The notes under the pieces are model-generated. The model ran no database searches and was not told the DNA's origin. It saw only the letters and a list, made by a program, of their open reading frames with translations. Positions 25,509-33,337 of a stretch of 64,000 bases of DNA are shown here, piece after piece. The translations under genes were made by a program, and so were the position numbers. Origin of the DNA: Bradyrhizobium erythrophlei (GTDB lineage: Bacteria; Pseudomonadota; Alphaproteobacteria; Rhizobiales; Xanthobacteraceae); assembly GCF_900129425.1 (NCBI RefSeq), contig NZ_LT670817.1:1612001-1676000 (forward strand). Reading direction: 5' to 3'. How positions within the stretch are numbered: the stretch's first letter is position 1; every line of letters begins with the position of its first letter.

Positions 25509-26546
25509 CTAAGCGACGCCCCGCAACGACCGGCTGGCTTGGCGCTGCCGAACCTGAGGCATCACCCGCTCCGCCAGCAGGCGCATCGAGTTCGTCACGT
25601 CGGCGGGCGCCATGTTGCCAAAGTTTTGCATGGTCATGACGTGATCCACGCCCATGTCGGCGAGCGCGCAAAGCCTCTTCGTGACGGTCTCGACCGACCC
25701 AAAAAGATGAATGCCGCTTCGGAGAATATCGTCATAGACCATTTTCTTCGCATACAGCCGGGTCTCGACATAGAGGTTAAACGGTCCGCTCGCCTCCTTG
25801 CGTGCCGCGGCGTCGGTCTCGGCGACATGGGTATGGAGGCATACGACGTTGTCACCAAGCGCTTGCGGAAGAGCGAAGGATTCGTTGCCAGCATCGGTTC
25901 GGCCGCGGCGATATTCCGACACCAGCGAACCGATTTCGTCGACATGATCGAGCGAGCCGTATGGCACCGTCAAAAGTCCTCGTCCCTGCAAGCCGACGTG
26001 GTAGGCGGCCTCCTTGCGGAGAATGGCCACGTAAAGCGGCACCGGCCTCTGGATCGGCTCGACATTCAATTTCACCGCGTCCAGGCGGCTAAACTTGGCG
26101 TGGCAGGTCACCCTTTCGCCAGCCAGAAGCCGCTCGACGATCGCAAGGCACTCGTCGAAACGATCGCGTTTTTCAGCGGGGTCGACATCGAATCCTTCGA
26201 ACTCATGTTTGAGATAGCCGGAGCCGGCGCCGAGCACGAAACGGCCATCGCTAAGGATATCCGCCATCGCAAAAATCTCGGCCGCCGTTCGCGGATTGTG
26301 AAACGTAAGGATCGAGATTGCCGTTCCGAGTCTGATGCGTGTCGTCCGTTGGGCAATCGCGCAGAGCAAAGCGGTGGGATTCGGAACTACGCCATAGGGA
26401 TGGAAATGGTGCTCCGCGGAAAAGAACGCGGCATATCCCAGGTCTTCTGCAAGGATGGCTTGATCGATCACTTGCTTGTAGAGCTGGGGGACGGTGCGGG
26501 CGCCATCGGGATAATGGTCCTGGACGGAAAACAGCGAGAGCTTCAA
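25509..26546 (-). CDS. LLM class flavin-dependent oxidoreductase
   Basis: A 345-residue bacterial-luciferase-like monooxygenase. Blocks: KQVIDQAILAEDLGYAAFFS, AEHHFHPYGVVPNPTALLCA, RIRLGTAISILTFHNPRTAA, ILSDGRFVLGAGSGYLKHEF, typical of F420/FMN-using LLM enzymes of the alkanal monooxygenase type. Such enzymes use reduced FMN from a reductase partner; here that partner follows immediately but is a pseudogene, so the enzyme would depend on another reductase in the cell. The substrate is unknown. Confidence 0.87.
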   Translation of the reverse strand: MKLSLFSVQDHYPDGARTVPQLYKQVIDQAILAEDLGYAAFFSAEHHFHPYGVVPNPTALLCAIAQRTTRIRLGTAISILTFHNPRTAAEIFAMADILSDGRFVLGAGSGYLKHEFEGFDVDPAEKRDRFDECLAIVERLLAGERVTCHAKFSRLDAVKLNVEPIQRPVPLYVAILRKEAAYHVGLQGRGLLTVPYGSLDHVDEIGSLVSEYRRGRTDAGNESFALPQALGDNVVCLHTHVAETDAAARKEASGPFNLYVETRLYAKKMVYDDILRSGIHLFGSVETVTKRLCALADMGVDHVMTMQNFGNMAPADVTNSMRLLAERVMPQVRQRQASRSLRGVA

Positions 26547-26603
26547 GGCGGCCTCCCAGATTTATGAATTACGTAATAAAGCATGTGTCGTTAGTCGCAT
26601 GCT

Positions 26604-26984
26604 CTAAAACCATGAACCGGGTGGTGAAGGTACAGACAAAAGTGTCGAAACGAATTTGCCAGCGCTGCGTGAGCCGCGCAGGAGGGCAATGTCTTCCAGT
26701 GTCAGGCCAAAGCTTAAAAGCTGCTCGTTATTGATTTTGCTGAGCCAGCGCCGTATGAGTTGCCTCGCCGGATCATCTTGGGCCTGAACGAGTCTTCGCA
26801 CCAGGCTCGACCGGGCTTTTCGCTGGCTCGCGATCAGGCTGTTCGGCAGGAACTGCCTTGCCTGGCTCTCTGAGTTTTCCGGCCGCCCGTCAGTTTGTGA
26901 TCGGTCCGAACTAATTTGTTCGTGCTGCTCCATCTGGAGAGGCTTGGTATGCGAATTGTCGAGTTGATCCGTTGGACGAGACAT
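26604..26984 (-). CDS. Small hypothetical protein
   Basis: A 126-residue protein. The N-terminal half is polar and probably disordered (HEQISSDRSQTDGRPENSES). The conserved core lies near the C-terminus: RRWLSKINNEQLLSFGLT followed by LEDIALLRGSR, seen in small Bradyrhizobium proteins of unknown role. GGAAG lies upstream of the ATG. It is a single gene. It may be related to short DUF1127-like helical proteins, but that is weak. Confidence 0.5.
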   Translation of the reverse strand: MSRPTDQLDNSHTKPLQMEQHEQISSDRSQTDGRPENSESQARQFLPNSLIASQRKARSSLVRRLVQAQDDPARQLIRRWLSKINNEQLLSFGLTLEDIALLRGSRSAGKFVSTLLSVPSPPGSWF

Positions 26985-27418
26985 ATCGAACTTCCATTAG
27001 CGCTCGTTTGACCCTTGGCGTGCAAGCCTGGTCGCACCACCGCACACGGCCGGCTTTCGAGGCTCAGTAAGCTCCGAGAATATTGCAGCGCGATTGCCGT
27101 ACCGGATTAACGCGTTACGTCTGTAACGAGAGATGCTCGCGACTGGCGTCGCAGACGTCATTCTTGAAGAGCGTCCGAAGTTGCACCAAACGGACATGCC
27201 GACGCTATTGAGCGATGTCCGTTGTTGGGGCCAAAGCGGAAGACATCTGCTCGCAGCGAGTATTTCGCATTTTGACCCACAACGGACGAGGCGGAAAACG
27301 CCAAGCTCAAAAATAGAGTGAGAGGAGTTGATCTTTGGGAGCAGCCGCGGGGCGCGTGTTGCTGACTGGCGGGCTGAGGCGCTAGAAGTGACACAGCCGA
27401 GCATCGGGGGAGCCAAAA
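26985..27418. other. Gene-poor stretch with an ATGTCCG-type repeat
   Basis: Between the minus-strand small gene and the SGNH-like gene. It contains the repeat at 27170-27291 and no supportable coding sequence. The promoter of the SGNH-like gene presumably lies in its right part. Confidence 0.4.
27170..27291. repeat. ATGTCCG-type interspersed repeat, copy 3
   Basis: Left half: a CCGAAGTTGCACCAAACGGACAT unit, here CCGAAGTTGC then AAACGGACATG. Right half: ATGTCCGTTGTTGGGGCC, AAGACATCTGCTCGCAGCG, and ATTTTGACCCACAACGGAC. The ATGTCCG...TTTTGACCCA order matches copies 1 and 2. Confidence 0.5.
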
Positions 27419-28285
27419 TTGGTCTTCCACATTCAATCCTTGGCGCGTCGTCATCGTCGTGCACGTCTCGCGATCTTCGTTTTTCCCTGCGTTTTCTTGG
27501 CGTGGCTTTTCGCTACTCTTCCGTCGCTCTATGCGCGTGTTAGATTGGACCGGTCTTTTCCAGCGTTGAGTCGATACGAATTCGAGAAGACGCCTGATGT
27601 CGCTTTGGTTGGAAGCTCAATGACATTCAGGTTGTTCGAAGGTTATTTTCTCAAAACACGACCTCGAAATATCGCGATCGGCGGCGGTTCTGCGCTGACC
27701 GATCTCGCCATTGTTGCAAGTTATCAAAAATTGCCGCGCCTGTTGCTTGTCGAAACAAACATTCTGTCTCGGCCAGTAGACGAAGTTCTGGTGCAGCAAT
27801 TCGGAAAGAATGACGCCGAGCCATATCAATGGTTTCGACCGATAAGGGCGATCATTTCGTTTGTGTACTACTGGATAAAATACAAATCGGAAGCGGGAAA
27901 TGTCGACCAACTGCCGAGGGACAAGCCGTCTGATTACGACATCTCTGCTTCTGTTGCCACCACGCGCGAAGAATTCAGCAGTAACAAGTTGGATGACGCG
28001 ATGGTCCGAAATGCGGAAACTTTAAAACGGCTAGTGGAGAATTTGGAAGGTCGAGGATGCCAAATCCTTTTTTACGAATTGCCCTATCCCGATGCACTAG
28101 GCGATACTCACTACGCTGTAATGGCTAGGTCTCTTGTGCACGCAACTTTCCCTGATGCAAACCAGTGGCCACGATTGGATTTTCACGAGCAGCAGCTTCG
28201 ATGGGTTGACGCCACGCACATGGACGAGCGGTCTGCGATTATAACCGCCCAAGAAGTTGAAAGGCTGGTGCAGTCAGTCAAATAA
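27419..28285 (+). CDS. Membrane-anchored SGNH/GDSL-hydrolase-like protein
   Basis: A 288-residue protein from TTG 27419, behind a GGGGAG. One N-terminal membrane helix (LAIFVFPCVFLAWLFATLPS) anchors a periplasmic domain. VALVGSSMTFRLFEGYFL matches the SGNH block I (G-x-S) and VDATHMDERSA matches the closing D-x-x-H, as in DltD/AlgX-like O-acyltransfer or esterase proteins. The region between is strand/helix alternation (LPRLLLVETNILSRPVDEV). It has no operon partners and base use is lower in GC than the big operons, suggesting acquisition. Possible role: modifying a surface polysaccharide. Confidence 0.6.
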   Translation: MVFHIQSLARRHRRARLAIFVFPCVFLAWLFATLPSLYARVRLDRSFPALSRYEFEKTPDVALVGSSMTFRLFEGYFLKTRPRNIAIGGGSALTDLAIVASYQKLPRLLLVETNILSRPVDEVLVQQFGKNDAEPYQWFRPIRAIISFVYYWIKYKSEAGNVDQLPRDKPSDYDISASVATTREEFSSNKLDDAMVRNAETLKRLVENLEGRGCQILFYELPYPDALGDTHYAVMARSLVHATFPDANQWPRLDFHEQQLRWVDATHMDERSAIITAQEVERLVQSVK

Positions 28286-28620
28286 ACCGCACAATCGTTT
28301 TTTATCCGATGATGGCAGCACTTTTCGGACATGGCTGATGTGGCCGACAATGTCCGGTGTTGGGGGATATTGTTGCAAAAGTCACAAATGGCGCAGCGGC
28401 TAATTTTCCGCCAAAGAACGAAACAAGCGACAATCGTCGATCAATAGGGCTTCAAACGCGCTACCAGAATCGCCTGTGAGTTTGGCGCTTGGCGACGTGG
28501 TCCCCCACAGCATTATTCAATTGCTGCATCTACGGGTCGGAGAATTTGAGTCCCACCTCGCAAAAAGACTTTTGCAATAATATCCGAAGCAAAGCGGACG
28601 TTGGCCTACCCGGACATACG
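28286..28620. other. Non-coding stretch with a partial repeat
   Basis: Contains a further degenerate ATGTCCG-type copy (28326-28390: CGGACATGG ... AATGTCCGGTGTTGGGGG). Otherwise no supportable gene. Confidence 0.4.
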
Positions 28621-28647
28621 AAAAACCCCCGCCGGCCCTCGACGGGG
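28621..28647 (-). terminator. Rho-independent terminator for minus-strand transcripts
   Basis: On the minus strand CCCCGTC (28647-28641) pairs with GGCGGGG (28633-28627), including one wobble pair, followed by GTTTTT. It lies just downstream of the leftward run of small genes between 31109 and 28746 and supports their being transcribed together. Confidence 0.6.
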
Positions 28648-28745
28648 TGCAGTTCGGGAGAGCGACGCGAGATCACATACGCGCCGCTAAATTGAGTATG
28701 CCACGATTCGGTTTGTATCGGCCTTCTATCCGCTCGGCGTTCCCA

Positions 28746-28967
28746 TCAAAATCCCCGGCACGGCCAGGATCGTCGAAGCCAAGAAGGCGCGAATGGCAGC
28801 GGCTGTGCAATGGCAGTGGAATATCGCGACGGCGCCGCCGGAAACGAAAGTCCGCTGGCCGAGTGTCGGCGATGTTGGGAAGCGGCTGCAAACTGCGAGG
28901 CTATCCGCCCACGCAGATAGGTCATTTCCTTGACGAGGGACTTTTGACGATCTGTGGGTTCTGTCAT
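28746..28967 (-). CDS. Possible small protein
   Basis: A 73-codon frame starting MTEPTDRQKSLVKEMTYLRG directly after the stop of the small membrane gene upstream (TAG then ATG). The first 30 residues look protein-like (helical, charged). The rest (SRYSTAIAQPLPFAPSWLRR) looks like out-of-frame reading, so the gene may be frameshifted. Low confidence. Confidence 0.25.
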   Translation of the reverse strand: MTEPTDRQKSLVKEMTYLRGRIASQFAAASQHRRHSASGLSFPAAPSRYSTAIAQPLPFAPSWLRRSWPCRGF

Positions 28968-29090
28968 CTAAAACCGATAAAACATGAAGGCCCCGAACAC
29001 GACCAGCAACGCCGCGCCGATGCCGAGGGCACCTTCGGCTGAAACACTAAGCCCCACAAACTTGACTTCAAACTTGGACGGTTCGCGCAT
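28968..29090 (-). CDS. 40-residue membrane microprotein
   Basis: MREPSKFEVKFVGLSVSAEG is followed by a single hydrophobic helix (ALGIGAALLVVFGAFMFYRF) and stop. GGAG lies about 9 bases upstream on the minus strand. It is in the same direction as the small genes at 29752-31109 and precedes the terminator at 28621. Form and context suggest a mobile-element membrane protein of unknown function. Confidence 0.5.
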   Translation of the reverse strand: MREPSKFEVKFVGLSVSAEGALGIGAALLVVFGAFMFYRF

Positions 29091-29751
29091 GACACAGCTC
29101 TCCATTTGAAAAACATGAAGAGAATCGTCAGGGGGTTTTGTCAGGAGGGGTTATTCGCCAAATCTTGTCAAATGACTGATGCAGCCATCGTTGAATTTGC
29201 TCGCTAATTCTAAACTTGGTGGCACGCCATTGACACACAAAAGCGGAGTGCCGCTCGCTATGTGGGTAAAGCCTTTGAATCCTTCATCTTTACCCGGTTG
29301 TTTTGGGGTCCGTGTTCCCAAGCAAGGAACATGGTGATGACTGGCTTATCCCAGCAAAATCAATGGGCGTTGGTGTTACGCCAAGAGCGCGCGTCACCAA
29401 AAATAATTTTCTACTCCCCAAATATCGCCCGCCAGTACATGCGTGGAAGGTTCAAGACTTACACTGAGTGAGTGCCGTGGCCGAAGCGACTTATTTTGTC
29501 GCGCTACCGTTCGTCGCCAGTGACGACGGCGTGGCGGCTGGTGAACCGACTGAATGCTTCAATCCGGTGGCCGTTGTAACATGTCCAGAAGAATTGGTAT
29601 CGCTAACGAAATAGTACGTCGTGGTCGAGACGTGGCCCAGCAGGGGATGGAACGCCACTCCGCCTCGGCTGTGCGTCGGCCAGAGCCGCGAAGGGCGGCC
29701 GGGGTACTGGGCGCACAAAAGGGCCACCTTGCTTTGGTTTTCCCCCCAATG
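29091..29751. other. Stretch without a supportable gene
   Basis: About 660 bases. A minus-strand frame at 29491-29727 is open but has no good start or family pattern, and the plus-strand frames look random. AT content is higher than in the main operons. Confidence 0.35.
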
Positions 29752-30285
29752 TCACTTAGCAGAAATCAGCTTCCGCCTTGCCATCTCAGTTCGCAATTTA
29801 CGGAAGTTGTCGAGTATGTTCTCGCCACCTCCCAACGTTTTTTCGGCAACGGGGATGGCCTCTCGAACCTGTTCAAGTGTTAAGCGGTCAGAGGTGTATT
29901 TCTCGCGGTCAATGATTGTAATGCTTTTCAGCAACTTGCTCGCAGCGGCCGGCGCGAACTCAAACCCACCCTTCGATTTTGGTACCAAGGGCGTGTGACA
30001 CGCCGCATTTCGGATCCGCGCAATTCGTTCCATGCGGTCAGCGTGGGTTTGAACGGCCTTTTTCCAATCTTTTTGTCGAATGTGCTTCGCGTGAGCTTTA
30101 AGCATCTCGATTTTTTGACGGGTGTCGAGCGTTGCTACGACAGGCTCCAGCAGCGGCGAGGGAGCCAAACTCATCACCTCAATGACGATATGATTGACCT
30201 GATGATCCAGCGCCGTATAGAGCAGCGCGATCTCTCCGATAACGGCGCACGCATCTTTCCATTCTGGATTGCCCGCAACAGTCAA
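29752..30285 (-). CDS. Hypothetical protein with a HEPN-like Rx4H motif
   Basis: About 177 residues if translation begins at TTG 30285, which follows AGGGGGG at suitable spacing; the frame is open to 30363. The protein is all-helical (IALLYTALDHQVNHIVIEVM, TRQKIEMLKAHAKHIRQKDW). It contains RIRNAACHTPLV, where RNAACH fits the R-N-x3-H (Rx4H) signature of HEPN domains, many of which are ribonucleases in toxin-antitoxin or defence systems. The preceding helices resemble the HEPN four-helix layout. It lies in a run of minus-strand small genes of a decayed mobile element. Nuclease function is inferred from one motif. Confidence 0.55.
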   Translation of the reverse strand: MTVAGNPEWKDACAVIGEIALLYTALDHQVNHIVIEVMSLAPSPLLEPVVATLDTRQKIEMLKAHAKHIRQKDWKKAVQTHADRMERIARIRNAACHTPLVPKSKGGFEFAPAAASKLLKSITIIDREKYTSDRLTLEQVREAIPVAEKTLGGGENILDNFRKLRTEMARRKLISAK

Positions 30286-30384
30286 AAGAGCGCCCCCCTG
30301 GCGCCAGCCTACCGCAGGTTGCGGACGCGCGAAAGCCGTCCCGGCGGCTTGGCAATTCGGCAAATCAGGTGCCGGCCGGGGTGG

Positions 30385-30483
30385 TCACTTGCCCTTACTC
30401 GATCCCTTCAGAGCTGCGATAGCGTAAACCGCAGCGAAAACAACAATCACAAGTACGATCGTCAAGGCAACGAGCTTTTCCAT
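30385..30483 (-). CDS. 32-residue membrane microprotein
   Basis: MEKLVALTIVLVIVVFAAVY then AIAALKGSSKGK and stop: one hydrophobic helix with a basic C-terminal tail. AGGGGAAAT lies upstream on the minus strand. The start is five bases after the stop of the next upstream gene (30489), so the two are probably co-translated. Function unknown. Confidence 0.5.
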   Translation of the reverse strand: MEKLVALTIVLVIVVFAAVYAIAALKGSSKGK

Positions 30484-30488
30484 CGTGC

Positions 30489-30680
30489 CTATTTCCCCTT
30501 CGCCTTCATCTCCGCTTCTAGGGCGGCATGGATAGCTTCCGAGGGTGTTGCTTGCTTCGGATTTTCTTCATCCGGCTCAGCGTTCCTGTTTTGGCGAAAT
30601 GCAAAACCGATAAATCCGAGCACCACTAAAACGGCTCCGGCTACCATCAACCAATGCGGATATTCCATCGCTGAGAGCAT
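30489..30680 (-). CDS. 63-residue single-pass membrane protein
   Basis: Starts MLSAMEYPHWLMVAGAVLVV at ATG 30680, behind GGGGA; the frame is open to 30710. One membrane helix (MVAGAVLVVLGFIGFAFRQN) is followed by an acidic/polar tail ending EAEMKAKGK. It sits between the 71-residue protein (30701) and the 32-residue microprotein (30483) in a compact leftward operon. Confidence 0.55.
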   Translation of the reverse strand: MLSAMEYPHWLMVAGAVLVVLGFIGFAFRQNRNAEPDEENPKQATPSEAIHAALEAEMKAKGK

Positions 30681-30700
30681 CCGTCGTTTCCCCTTCGCCT

Positions 30701-30916
30701 TCAGCCCCAATCGAGCGCACGTTCACCTTCGTCAGTAAGCACAGGGATTTCGTCCCTCATTTCGATGAGGCCTCTTTCAATCAACGTCGTGATATCGTCA
30801 GGACTGACCTGCATAAATTTGGTTCGCTTGGCTTTGACATCACGCAATACCCAGCGGAGGTGGATCGCGGTGTCTAGATTTAAACCGGCCAAAGGCGAGT
30901 CTGGTTGGTCCGTCAT
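30701..30916 (-). CDS. Small soluble conserved hypothetical protein
   Basis: 71 residues: LNLDTAIHLRWVLRDVKAKR, VSPDDITTLIERGLIEMRDE, IPVLTDEGERALDWG. The helix-helix-strand end (LIERGLIE, PVLTDEGERAL) resembles the tail of a winged-helix domain. It follows the RHH gene by eight bases. Probably part of a phage- or ICE-derived regulatory set. Confidence 0.6.
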   Translation of the reverse strand: MTDQPDSPLAGLNLDTAIHLRWVLRDVKAKRTKFMQVSPDDITTLIERGLIEMRDEIPVLTDEGERALDWG

Positions 30917-30923
30917 CGTCGGT

Positions 30924-31109
30924 TCATTTCTTCTTCAGCCCCAGCTCTACAAGCCGGCGGATGGCCTCGGAGCGCGTCGCGCCCTGAGATTTTGCCCAAT
31001 CCATGATTTGCTTCATCAGTCCATCGGCTATCCGAACGCCATAAAGCGGCTCTGTCCCGGTCGCGGGACGTCCAACCCTTTTACGTTTAACGGATATTGA
31101 CTTCACCAT
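30924..31109 (-). CDS. Ribbon-helix-helix (CopG/Arc-like) protein
   Basis: 61 residues from ATG 31109: MVKSISVKRKRVGRPATGTE, then LYGVRIADGLMKQIMDWAKS and QGATRSEAIRRLVELGLKKK. The beta strand (YGVRIAD) followed by two helices with RSEAIRRLVELGL is the RHH fold of CopG/Arc repressors. An upstream in-frame extension to 31244 is unlikely. AT-rich sequence with TTTACGTTATACG just upstream could be its promoter. It is the first gene of the leftward small-gene run and is a candidate repressor of it. Confidence 0.7.
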   Translation of the reverse strand: MVKSISVKRKRVGRPATGTEPLYGVRIADGLMKQIMDWAKSQGATRSEAIRRLVELGLKKK

Positions 31110-31194
31110 AATTGCGTATAACGTAAAAGCAAGCCGAGGGGAAGCAGCGAACTTCCGCCCCGGCTCTAACCCGGACCACAAGGAGACCATTCCA

Positions 31195-31548
31195 ATGGCC
31201 AAGGCTACCCGCATGCATAGCATGCCACCCATAGACACGCCCATATCTCAAAATGACGCCCCGTCCCGTCGCCACTTCCTAACCCAAGCCGCTGGCGTGG
31301 CCGCGGGTGGCACCGTTCTGGCGCTGGCGACCGTTTCGCCCGGGCAGGTTCTAGCCTCGCCGGCGGGTGCGGCTGCTGCGCCGAACACCATCCTGACACT
31401 GATCGCAGATCACAGGGCGGCTACCGCAGCCAGCGCCGCCGCCATGAATCACTATAGTCGAAATGGAGGAGTCGATTCCGGAGGATCGGCGCCAAGGAGA
31501 CCTGCGCTGCGAGGAGGTGACCGAAGTGGCAACTGACGACCCCCGGTG
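31195..31548 (+). pseudogene. Tat-signal protein, frameshifted
   Basis: The frame begins with MHSMPPIDTPISQNDAPSRR and a Tat signal: SRRHFLTQAAGVAAGGTVLA. It then reads HRAATAASAAAMNHYS, after which the frame is wrong. From about 31460 the next frame continues with EMEESIPEDRRQGDLRCEEV and TEVATDDPRWLE, so a one-base indel near 31455 split the gene. The second half is then joined to an unrelated protease fragment at about 31548. Intact relatives are short exported proteins found in Bradyrhizobium accessory regions. Confidence 0.65.
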
Positions 31549-31550
31549 GC

Positions 31551-31832
31551 TTGAGCGGCGGCCCGGCGTTCGACAAGTGCGGAAAGGTTTTCGGCATCCT
31601 ATCTACGTCCATCGATGATCCTGATGGGCGCGGACCTTCTCAAATCTCGATGATTTGGCCCGCGCTTGCGATGACGATCAGGCCTGCTTTTCTTGAACGG
31701 TCTATGCCCGCGACCTTTAGATTGTTGGACTTAGATGACGGGTTATGCGGGATTGATCGCCGCGATGTAATTAGCACGGGCGTGGACGCTGCGACTGGCC
31801 TAACCCGAATGGAATGGGACCCTTATTCGTAG
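31551..31832 (+). pseudogene. C-terminal fragment of a trypsin-like peptidase
   Basis: LSGGPAFDKCGKVFGILSTS fits the active-site serine block (G-x-S-G-G-P) of trypsin-like serine peptidases and the strand behind it. It is followed by GPSQISMIWPALAM. The His and Asp parts of the triad are missing because the 5' side is the unrelated Tat-signal remnant. The end (TGLTRMEWDPYS) may be natural. Confidence 0.55.
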
Positions 31833-32061
31833 TTGCACTGTCGAAGATATCCATCGGGCAGGCCCCACACACCTGTGGCAGTGCCCGCAGCCGCAAGGGC
31901 TATGTGTCGTTGTGATCCGCGCGGAGGCGCTTTCGCGGAAGGAAGGTCACGTTGGTGCGGTTGCGTTCAGTCGCACTGGTGATCCTGCAACCGGCGATTT
32001 CTACGATGCGACTGTGTTGCGAAAGTTCGACGACGTGCTGGACGATTTGAGTGCGTTGTGA
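31804..32061 (+). pseudogene. Start-less coding remnant
   Basis: An open frame without a credible start reads LIRSCTVEDIHRAGPTHLWQ, CPQPQGLCVVVIRAEALSRK, EGHVGAVAFSRTGDPATGDF and ends LDDLSAL. The composition is protein-like and the terminator at 32236 follows, so this is probably the 3' end of a lost gene. Family unknown. Confidence 0.35.
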
Positions 32062-32235
32062 GGATTCAGTCGGACTCAAAGCGCCGGATCGGAATCATTA
32101 TTCGCGCGTCAAGGGCGCCAGCCCATGGGCTGGCCCGGTGCCGGTGGCACATGGGCAGCCAGGGGATTGCCCGGGCACCAGCGACCGGCGTGGGGGTCGC
32201 GCTCCGTGGGTTCGGCGGACGGTTTGGGATTCGAA

Positions 32236-32268
32236 CCGTCGGGAACGACGCCGACGGGCGCTTTTTTT
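32236..32268 (+). terminator. Rho-independent terminator with a competing hairpin
   Basis: CCGTCGG (32236-32242) pairs with CCGACGG (32251-32257), followed by GCGC and seven T. Just upstream GACGGTT can pair with AACCGTC (32234-32240), which overlaps the left terminator arm. The two hairpins exclude each other, the layout of an attenuator. It ends rightward transcription from the remnant genes at 31.2-32.1 kb. Confidence 0.6.
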
Positions 32269-32270
32269 GT

Positions 32271-33029
32271 CTATCGAAGGGCGGCTTTCTTTCGCCGCTC
32301 GCGTCTCGGTTCGGGTAATCCGTCGTTCGTTCTGATCCACAACCAACGGTCACGCTGGTCGAGCAACCTTGCGCCGAGCCGCGCGCCGTACAGCCTCACC
32401 ATCGCATCGCGCCGCCGTGCGAACGCGGCTGCATTTCCACTGTTTACGTCTCCTGTATATTCCAGCGGGAACGGCTTGATCAGGATCATCGCCGAGCAAT
32501 TTTGCTTTCCCTTGAACTGGCGGTCGATCAACTTTTGGATCAACACCCATACAGCGCCCGATTGCGGTACATTGCCCGCTTCAATGCGCAGCCGGTCGAA
32601 AATCACAATGCTACCAAATTCAAACGGGGTTTCGTCCGTTTTGCGTTCGTGCGGTCCCCATGCCCTAAGAACCGTGTGGGCAGCCTGATAGGAATTGTCA
32701 TCGTGGGCGTCGGCTTCGTTTTCGCACCAGTGACGCAAATTAGGCACGCCAATGTGCTGGTCGTCTTTCAGATATTTCTCCGGCAACCAAAAAAAAGCCC
32801 ATTCCTCAAACTCACCCGCCGCGACAACACGGTCCTGTGCATCAGAAATCGCAAAAGAAATATCGCGGCGTTCATACTCTCCGCGGTTAGCGAGGCCGGG
32901 CCATTTCGGAAACCAGACGGCGAGGCGAAGTCCGGCATGATCGCTAGACCAATTCGGTTTACGGTCGCACTTGATCTGTTCCACGGCTGTTAGATTGCTG
33001 TCACCGGCGATTGTTCCTTTGCCCGTCAT
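32271..33029 (-). CDS. Hypothetical protein
   Basis: 252 residues from ATG 33029, where ATGA overlaps the stop of the upstream integrase fragment; the frame is open to 33416 but that part reads over other genes. Soluble, mixed alpha/beta, with several Trp-rich strings: RLAVWFPKWPGLANRGEYER, FEEWAFFWLPEKYLKDDQHI, FEFGSIVIFDRLRIEAGNVP. The C-terminus is strongly basic (EPRRERRKKAALR). No family recognised. It may be cargo of the decayed element. Confidence 0.5.
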   Translation of the reverse strand: MTGKGTIAGDSNLTAVEQIKCDRKPNWSSDHAGLRLAVWFPKWPGLANRGEYERRDISFAISDAQDRVVAAGEFEEWAFFWLPEKYLKDDQHIGVPNLRHWCENEADAHDDNSYQAAHTVLRAWGPHERKTDETPFEFGSIVIFDRLRIEAGNVPQSGAVWVLIQKLIDRQFKGKQNCSAMILIKPFPLEYTGDVNSGNAAAFARRRDAMVRLYGARLGARLLDQRDRWLWIRTNDGLPEPRRERRKKAALR

Positions 33030-33169
33030 AATGTTTTGGCCCGCCGCTTGGTTTCGGCTGCACTCGCCGTCGCATAGGCCGCTTCGAAATCCTTGCCGCC
33101 CGGCTGGCCCGGCAATGGCGTGCGATTGTCGCCAACCCGGAAATAATAATATGGCTTGCCGCGCTGCAT
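33026..33169 (-). pseudogene. N-terminal fragment of a phage-type integrase
   Basis: 47 residues: MQRGKPYYYFRVGDNRTPLP, GQPGGKDFEAAYATASAAET, KRRAKTL and stop. The YYxFRxGxxRxPLPGxPG...F..AYA pattern is the N-terminal arm-binding region of phage tyrosine recombinases of this lineage. The core and catalytic domains are absent; the next gene is unrelated. It is either a relic or a domain reused as a small protein. Another, longer integrase remnant is at 39559-40374. Confidence 0.55.
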
Positions 33170-33208
33170 CGGGCCGGATCAGGTAAGGACGCGTCTCGCC
33201 ATCGCCGA

Positions 33209-33277
33209 TCAGCAGTTGCCAGTCGGCGAGACGCATCCGGTCAACACGAAGGCAAATAACAGGGCGATGATCCTCAT
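33209..33277 (-). CDS. 22-residue putative lipoprotein
   Basis: MRIIALLFAFVLTGCVSPTG then NC and stop. LTGC is a good lipobox, so the mature peptide would be a lipid-anchored octapeptide. Tiny lipoproteins of this form occur in phage lysis cassettes (Rz1-like) and elsewhere. No strong ribosome site. Low confidence. Confidence 0.3.
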   Translation of the reverse strand: MRIIALLFAFVLTGCVSPTGNC

Positions 33278-33337
33278 TCGTGCGATCACATTCTGTCAGG
33301 TTTCCAAACAGGGGATTCGCCGCGAAGGGAAATGCTA

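Noticed and set aside
25506..26567. 353-codon plus-strand frame antisense to the LLM oxidoreductase
   Set aside because: The opposite strand encodes a complete LLM protein with all family blocks; the plus frame has no family resemblance.
32216..32245. tRNA-like GGGATTCGAACC string
   Set aside because: The T-arm-like string cannot form a 5 bp T-stem and there are no D-arm or anticodon arms. It is explained by the overlapping hairpins of the terminator.
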